Assembly (NCBI RefSeq): GCF_042477335.2
Contig: NC_091247.1
Location: forward strand, 39,421,501 to 39,485,500
Source: Ovis canadensis
Lineage: Eukaryota; Chordata; Mammalia; Artiodactyla; Bovidae
Direction: 5' to 3'
Length of the DNA: 64,000 nt
Below, one piece after another: positions 58,100 through 64,000 of the stretch. Below the pieces are notes generated by a model, which searched no databases, had not been told where the DNA came from, and saw only the letters and a program-made list of their open reading frames with translations. Position 1 is the stretch's first letter, and every line of letters begins with the position of its first letter. The translations under genes were made by a program, and so were the position numbers.

Positions 58100-58300
58100 G
58101 GCTGTCTTGGTTCGTCATAGCTTTTCCTCCATGGAGCAAGTGTCTTTTCATGTCACGGCTGCAGTCACCATCTGCAGTGATTTTGGAGCCCAAGAAAGTC
58201 TGTCACGGTTTCCGTTGTTTCTCCATCTATTTGCCACGAAGTGATGGGACTAGATACCATGATCTTAGTTTTTTGAATGTTGAGTTTGATGCCCAGGTGA
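58100..58300 (-). mobile_element. BovB LINE internal fragment, old
   Basis: TGCAGTCACCATCTGCAGTG, GATGGGACTAGATACCATGA and TTTTGAATGTTGAGTTTGAT are RT C-terminal BovB text in reverse; neither BovB end is present. Confidence 0.85.
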
Positions 58301-59393
58301 ATAGCACCCACCTGATGAGGCCAATAAAGCTGCCTCCTAGGAATAACTGCAGAGATACAGCTTTAACTGTGAGGATGGTCCTTCTACCTCGGGCAGGAGT
58401 AGGAAGAAGAGGAGTAGCACATTCTTGGCAGGGCCAGGGGCCCCGCTCCTGACCCTGGGGAATTTGAGAGCATGAAGTGGGCAGGGGGCCGGAGAGTAAG
58501 CTCTGGTCAGTCACTGCCCTCGGCTGGTGAGCCTGCCCACCCAGACCCACAGACCTGGGGTTCGAGGCCAGTCAGTTTATCCCTGAGGCTGCAGAGAGGC
58601 AGGCGTGATGAGAACAGGTAGGGGAGCCTCCTTCTAGGGTGGAAGGAGCAGGGCTAGTGAAGGAAGCAAGACTCCCCTCAAGGGAGCCTATCATTGGAGC
58701 ATCATTCTGTGAGCTCAGAGGCAGGGAAATTGACCTCTATCTTGGGCCTCCTCCCTGAGAAGGGCCTAAGGGCAAGGGTGGAATTTTTGCAAGAATCTCA
58801 GAGATTTCTTGGCAGGAGGGTTTTGAGGAGTTCCCAGCTGGGATTTAGACATGATCCTTCCATGGCATGTTGGCAGGAAGATAAGGACAAAGCTGAGGGA
58901 GATAGAAAGCTCAGGGAAGAAGGAACTGGGACATGGTCATACCCAACAAGTCCTAGACGGGAGGAGCGGTGACGAACACCCTGTGACGTCTGTCTTGTGC
59001 TCAGATTTGCCCCCAGTCCAGTCTCCAAAGGGCTCAAGCTTCAGGCCTCAGGGTGGTGAGTGTGAGCAGAAGCAACAGAAGAGAAAAGCCTTTTCTCACT
59101 ACACTTTCTCAAAGAAACCAGAGCAAACATTGCAGCAGTGTGAACAACTGACAACAAACCTCGGAAGGAGACATACTTTCCTATTTCGCGAAAAGTCCAG
59201 AGAGCCCACACTCCCCTGACTCCCTGAGGCTGAGACAGCAGTGTCTGCCCGGGGCGCATGCTCAGTGGAGGGGTGGCAGGTGTCGTGACTGCTCAGCTGA
59301 GAGCACCATGGACTGTGGGTTCCCAGTCCCCTTTGCCCAGACCTAAGAGGCAGCACTGGGGATGTCGACAGAGGTCAGTGACAGCAGCTGTAC
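58301..59393. other. GC-rich unassigned block
   Basis: Richer in G+C than its surroundings, purine-rich, with several overlapping 70-120 codon frames on both strands (for example 58851-59219 plus). No frame shows a domain. It could be an unrecognised LTR or a non-coding exon; I cannot assign it. Confidence 0.35.
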
Positions 59394-60184
59394 CAGTTCA
59401 GTTCAGTTCAGTCGCTCAGTCGTGTCCAACTCTTTGCTACCCCATGAATCGCAGCACACCAGGCCTCCCCGTCCATCACCATCTCCTGGAGTTCACTCAG
59501 ACTCATGTCCATCGAGTCAGTGATGCCATCCAGCCATCTCATCCTGGTCATCCCCTTCTCTTCCTGCCCCCAATCCTTCCCAGCATCAGAGTCTTTTCCA
59601 ATGAGTCAACTCTTCTCATGAGGTGGCCAAAGTACTGGAGTTTCAGCTTTAGCATCATTCCTTCCAAAGAAATCCCAGGGCTGATCTCCTTCAGAATGAA
59701 CTGGTTGGATCTCCTTGCAGTCCAAGGGACTCTTAAGAGTCTTCTCCAACACCACAGTTCAAAAGCATCACTTCTTCGGCGCTCAGATTTCTTCACAGTC
59801 CAACTCTCACATCCATACATGACTACGGGAAAAACCATAGCCTTGACTAGGCGGACCTTTGTTGGCAAAGTAATGTCTCTGCTTTTCAATATGCTATCTA
59901 GGTTGATCATAACTTTCCTTCCAAGGAGTAAGCGTCTTTTAATTTCATGGCTGCAGTCTCCATCTGCAGTGATTTTTGGAGCCCCCCAAAATAAAGTCTG
60001 ATACTGTTTCCACTGTTTCCCCATCTATTTCCCATGAAGGGATGGGACCGGATGCCATGATCTTTGTTTTCTGAATGTTGAGCTTTAAGCCAACTTTTTC
60101 ACTCCTCACTTTCACTTTGATCAAGAGGCTTTTGAGTTCCTCTTCACTTTCTGCCATAAGGGTGGTGTCATCTGCATATCTGAG
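59394..60184 (-). mobile_element. BovB LINE 3' part
   Basis: 790 bp from the (TCAGT)n tail up to the YADD region (CATCTGCATATCTGAG). The 158-codon minus frame is RT C-terminus; the 247-codon plus frame is antisense. Confidence 0.94.
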
Positions 60185-60529
60185 CCAAGAAATGGGAAAA
60201 AAAAGAAAAGAGCATGGAAGATTTCCCTGCTTAGAAGATGAATGATTTCATAAGCCAGTTCTAGGCCCTTCCAAAGACATTCCAAGATTATTGCAAAAGA
60301 CTTAGCAAGAAGCTTGGGTTCTTTAGTCACAGATGGAGGAAAACACTTTGCTATGAATATTAACGTGATTGCATCTTAAACAGAAGGCTGGTGGTGTTGA
60401 CAACATGGAATATGTTTGGGTCAGGGTGAGGAGTACTGGCTTGAGGTTCAATATGGTGAATTTCACTGAGTGATGGATTAAGGATAAATATTAACAATGG
60501 TCATCAGTAGGGTGGTGGTGTAGACAGGA
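60185..60529. other. Non-genic, nothing recognised
   Basis: No gene and no named repeat. Confidence 0.4.
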
Positions 60530-60790
60530 ATGTTTATTTCTCCCTAAAATTCATATGTTGAAATCTAATCCCCGATGTTGTGGGATTAGTTTCCTATAAA
60601 AGAGGCCCTAGAGAGCTCCCTTTTACCTTCTACCATGTTAGGACACAGCGAGAAAACAGCTGTCTACATATGAGGAAGTGGGCTCTTATCAGACACCAGA
60701 TTTGCTGGTGCCTTGATCTTGGACTTCCCACCCTCTAAAAATGTGAGAAATAAATGTTTGTTGTTTATAAGTTACCCAGTCTATGACATT
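60530..60790 (+). repeat. MaLR-type LTR
   Basis: AAAATTCATATGTTGAAATC, AATCCCCGATGTTGTGGGATT, GGACACAGCGAGAAAACAGC, CCTTGATCTTGGACTTCCC and GAGAAATAAATGTTTGTTGTT follow the order of a common mammalian MaLR LTR. Confidence 0.75.
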
Positions 60791-60929
60791 TGGGAATTTT
60801 TCCCTTTCCAATCCCATTTCCTAAAATATCTAAATCCTGGTGTACACATGGAAGATTCTTTATAAGATGAAGATTGAGCTTGAAGGACCTGAAGGACCAA
60901 AATCTATATTGACAAGTTCTGTAAGGTCT

Positions 60930-61142
60930 AGAGCAGTGGTCCCCAACATTTTTGACACCAGGGACTTGTCTCATGGAAGGCAATTTTTCTGCAGACCGGA
61001 GTCAGGGGGATGGTTTCAGGATTATTCAAGTGCATTACCTTTATTGTGCACCTTATTTCTGTTATTATTACATGAGTTCCAATTCAGATTATCAAGCATT
61101 ATCAAGCATTAGATCCCAGAGATTTAGGATCTCTGGTCTAGA
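60930..61142 (+). repeat. hAT-like non-autonomous DNA repeat
   Basis: CAGTGGTCCCCAACATTTTTG, CTCATGGAAGGCAATTTTTC, GGGGATGGTTTCAGGATTATTC and CATTACCTTTATTGTGCACC match a widespread mammalian DNA repeat; the family name is uncertain. Confidence 0.65.
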
Positions 61143-62594
61143 GGACTATGCTAGTTGTTTCTCAGAGTTGGTACAGAGCTCTTACAGCCCAGTCAATGAT
61201 AGCCAAACATGGGAGGGCAGCAGGCCTTGAACCAAGAATTTCTTGAAGGAAAGCAGTCTAGCTGGCAGAGTGTAAGGAGGGTAACAGATGGAAAGACACA
61301 TGGTGGATGTCAGGAGGTGGGATGTCTAAAGTCTCTTGGAAGTAACTGGGATGTTATAATGATCAGGTGGAACGCGGAGATGATGGGAAATTTAGAAACA
61401 GCTGAAGCTCAGAAATCCAGAGGGGAAGGTGTGATAGATATCAGAACCAGTCAGCAGGCAGCAGTCCCCACCATCACGAGTCCTGAGGGTTTGGGAGCAG
61501 GGGTCCAGCAACTGTAATAGGGAGTCAGGCACCTGGGACCAGATAGGGACTGCTCCTGAAGATGCGGGGGGCTAGACGTCAGGGATAAAGCATACACTAG
61601 TCAAGGAAGGACTGATAGCCTTGGGGACTTCGCTCCAGGGCCACTTTAGGTCAAGCCTTGAGGGCAAGACCACGCTTCGTGGGCCTCTGCTTGACCGAGA
61701 CTTAATCTGTCACATCTGATTCTTCCAGCCTGGATGCTCTGTGCACGTATTTCCACCAGCCTTATCCTTGACAAGATGCTTGTGACCAAATGCATAGTTT
61801 TAGAGACCCTGACCGACCCAGCCACACTTTATTTAAACCCAGCTAGAGGTTTATTCTGGGCCTTTCCCATACAATCACCTTTCCATTCATAACTGTAAGT
61901 CACATCACATCATGACTATGCAGAGCGGAGCTGAGCTCCAGCCCTGCCTCCGGCAAATCAGTGCTGAAATTCACCCCAGTCCGTCTACTCCACGCGCATG
62001 TGTGGTTCAGCACTCCCCATCCCTCCCATTCCAGTCCTGTCCCATTTACTCCAAACTCCAGCATGACCTTCGGTGGATGTCTATGTCTGTATTTCCAGTA
62101 CTCTTTCCCTGTTTATTCTGGTTTAGGCAGGTCAGGGATGTTCTAGGTGCTATGGATGGGGCTGACTAGGGATTCCCATGAAGGGGTTTAGACTGGTTCC
62201 AAAGAGAGGTCTGAGAGGCCTTGTTCATGCAGTTAACTCTCTCTCAGGGATTTTCACTGTGCAGGCTGGGCCACAGTGAACACAGGCTGGGCCACAGTGA
62301 ACAGCATCAATTTGCAGGCGATGGAAAGGTGACCTCAGACCTGAAAGCTTAAGTCAGGCTGTGGCTGGTGTCTTTTGTTCTTTCTTTCTCTGTGTCCCAG
62401 ATTCTTCAGGAATTCTTCAAGGGACACACCAAAGAGAGGCCCTTAGAAATGAGGCCTTCCAGGAGAGGCATGTTCTCCTTTGTGCCTTGTTTGTATGTGA
62501 TGGCATGGACAGCATGTGGATGGGAGTCCAGTAACTTTAGAGAGGACAGTGTAGGCAGGCAGTGTTCATATGTTAGATCAGGGAGGCAAGAAAC
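61143..62594. other. Non-genic; 21-bp tandem duplication at 62262-62303
   Basis: CAGGCTGGGCCACAGTGAAC occurs twice in direct succession (21-bp period). Otherwise no gene or named repeat; several 60-100 codon frames lack domains. Confidence 0.45.
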
Positions 62595-62600
62595 TTTATT
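62595..62600 (-). terminator. GKN3: Candidate poly(A) signal of GKN3
   Basis: AATAAA on the minus strand about 200 bases past the GKN3 stop. Confidence 0.5.
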
Positions 62601-62799
62601 GTTCTAAGCCAATAGAATAGGGAGAAAGTGTATTCAGTTTATAGGTCACAAAGCTGGATCTTGGGTCAAAAGATAGGGGTAATAAGGCCTGAAATGAGCA
62701 GCTTTCCATTGGCAGAGGTGGGCTGGGTCCTTGAGCTCTGGGGTCGGGTCAGTGGCCCCATCCAGACAGGTCTGCTCCTCACGTGGCCGACCTGGAGGT

Positions 62800-62894
62800 T
62801 CAGAGCCCAGGTATCTCCCCACAGATGGAGAGTCCCAGGAGGGACAGGAGTTGGATTTCAAAACAGGAATCTGGGTCAATAGCCAGTGCAGTAC
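62800..62894 (-). CDS. GKN3: GKN3 coding exon 6 (C-terminus and stop)
   Basis: Exactly 95 nt, the length of GKN1 exon 6. LLGLSIC aligns with ILGISIC of GKN2. The DSC and SIC cysteines are in the family positions. Confidence 0.86.
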
Positions 62895-63941
62895 CTTTAA
62901 AAAGAAAGAGAAGCATTTTATTTAAAAGATCACTTAATTGCTCTAAGACTCTAAAGTAGAGTGGATATATTGTGAGTTGCACCTGGATGAAGTGTGATGC
63001 TCAAGCAACTTTACTAGCCAGAGACTTGGGAACAAAATGGAAGATCTCATCAAAGCTGCAATAACGGGTCCCACATTCTTTTTTTCTATTTCTTTTATTG
63101 ATCTTTAATCATCCTCTTTAGCCCCTCAGCCTCTCATGTTCTCTTTGTTTTCCTGCTGGAAGTTCTCATTATGAAGAAGCCTTGTTCACTGGGTTAGTTT
63201 ATACTCAGATGTAGTTGACAGACAACAGTGTAATGGGAAGTGGTTATTGACTCTGTCTGGAGCACCGGGGAGATTCTATTCTTATCTGGTAACTTCCCAA
63301 GCTGGTAGATACTGATCCCACTGTATCCCCATCAGGGATGCCAGCCACTAAGACATTTCTTTCCCAAAGTGTGGTCTATAACTGTCAGAGTCCTGCTGGA
63401 CAGCATCTGGGCCGCCTGATAAAGAGGAGGATTCTCCAGAGCAATGGGCCTCCAGTGGGGGATTCCAGGCACTGTGCTGCTGGGGTGGGGGGAAGGGAGG
63501 GGAGGCTGAAACTTTGGGTCAGCTGAGAGTATCCACCAGCTGTCAGTTCTCAGTGGTGAAATGACTGTCCTCAACCATTCAGTAAAGCTAAGTTCACTCT
63601 GCTTCTCGTTCTCAGTAATCAGGAGTCATCTCTACCTCCAGGGGGAAATGCATCTCAGGCCCCATTATTTTTATACCCAACTGCAAAGAAATGGAATAGA
63701 CCTGAAAAGTGTCATTAGAATTTGTCAAGGACCTAAAAACCATTCCACACCTCTTGCCTCACCTGTGGTCTTGAGTTTCTAGGTAAGTTATTCATGTACC
63801 TTCTTTTTGCTGTTGGGCAAAATAAGTGGGGAACGCTCGGCACATGTCCTTGATGGGTGCTCCGAACTGGGCTAAGTTCTTGACCCGGCTGGGTAAAACA
63901 GTGTAGGTCAGGCCGTGGGTAGATGGATAATGCTTTGAAGT
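62800..63941 (-). CDS. GKN3: Gastrokine 3, last two coding exons (partial, 5' part outside window)
   Basis: A third BRICHOS gastrokine on the minus strand. Exon 5 is 63941-63800 (142 nt, phase 0 in, phase 1 out; acceptor CTTCCAG, donor GTACAT). Exon 6 is 62894-62800 (95 nt; acceptor TTTAAAG, stop TGA). Together they give 78 residues: [19 protein letters not shown], then [18 protein letters not shown], then [14 protein letters not shown] and [16 protein letters not shown]. The three visible cysteines match C142, C165 and C179 of GKN1. Named GKN3 because it is clearly a gastrokine, is neither GKN1 nor GKN2, and lies next to GKN2. Human GKN3 is a reported pseudogene; the part seen here is open. 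Exons 1-4 cannot be judged. Another unnamed gastrokine paralog is the alternative. Confidence 0.85.
63800..63941 (-). CDS. GKN3: GKN3 coding exon 5 (BRICHOS core)
   Basis: Encodes [20 protein letters not shown] and then [20 protein letters not shown]. The FPTY segment aligns with IPTY of GKN1 and the C with C142. The reading frame chosen is the only one that fits both splice phases. Confidence 0.86.
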
Positions 63942-64000
63942 CTGGAAGATGTGACATTTCAAAAGGGTGAGACAGCAGGTAGAGGTGGTGCAGCAGGGAG

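Noticed and set aside
58851-59219. 122-codon plus-strand frame in the GC-rich block as a gene
   Set aside because: Overlaps other frames on both strands, has no domain or splice context, and its composition explains the openness.
59258-60001. 247-codon plus-strand open frame, among the longest in the window
   Set aside because: From about 59394 on it is the antisense of a BovB 3' part; the true BovB reading is the minus strand. No independent protein signal.
7866-60184. CRISPR-like array made by the recurring GCTCAGTCGTGTCCGACTC motif
   Set aside because: The copies are scattered, in both strands, and belong to BovB and SINE ends; there is no regular spacer structure, and this is a mammalian genome.

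Overview
This is ruminant (bovid) nuclear DNA. The dominant interspersed repeats are BovB (RTE-type LINE), BOVA2 and Bov-tA SINEs, tRNA-derived CHR/ART2-like SINEs and a bovine-type L1 3' end, a combination restricted to ruminants. The genes are split by introns with GT/AG borders, and there are no bacterial-style operons. From known human-bovine synteny (human 2p13) I infer cattle chromosome 11 or its equivalent in a close relative; the sequence alone does not separate Bos from other bovids.

The only cellular genes I can support are three gastrokines, secreted gastric-mucosal proteins with a BRICHOS domain. GKN1 is complete on the minus strand (29147 down to 21916, six coding exons, 185 residues). 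GKN2 is complete on the plus strand (46698 to 54383, six coding exons, 184 residues). The last two coding exons of a third gastrokine, best called GKN3, lie on the minus strand at the right edge (63941 down to 62800), and its 5' part is outside the window. GKN1 and GKN2 are divergent around a 17.5 kb spacer; GKN2 and GKN3 converge. Coding exons 1-4 have identical lengths in GKN1 and GKN2 (12, 54, 138, 111 nt), and exon 6 is 95 nt in both GKN1 and GKN3, as expected for duplicates of one ancestral gene. In other mammals GKN2 pairs with the trefoil protein TFF1, and GKN1 acts in gastric epithelial protection; the visible cysteines and signal peptides fit those roles.

Region by region: 1-13 kb is non-genic, with BOVA2, BovB, MIR, L2 and MaLR or other LTR pieces. 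From 13.3 to 19.7 kb there is an old minus-strand L1 cut up by BovB, SINE and LTR insertions, including a 520-bp solo LTR with a 4-bp target duplication inside a SINE and a head-to-head BovB inverted repeat. An LTR-like block with a 60-bp triple repeat lies at 19.9-20.6 kb. GKN1 fills 21.8-29.2 kb. The GKN1/GKN2 spacer (29.2-46.6 kb) holds many SINEs, a local 175-bp duplication, a 2.5-kb BovB with a 5' inversion typical of twin priming, and an L1 3' end. GKN2 fills 46.6-54.5 kb. From 54.5 to 62.5 kb there are L1, BovB, MaLR and hAT-like repeats and an unassigned GC-rich block, followed by the GKN3 3' end.

I found no new molecular system. Most long open frames are BovB reverse-transcriptase remnants or their antisense shadows. 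The items most worth checking are the apparently intact GKN3 (a pseudogene in humans), the twin-primed BovB, and the two bovine-side glycosylation sequons in GKN1 and GKN2.
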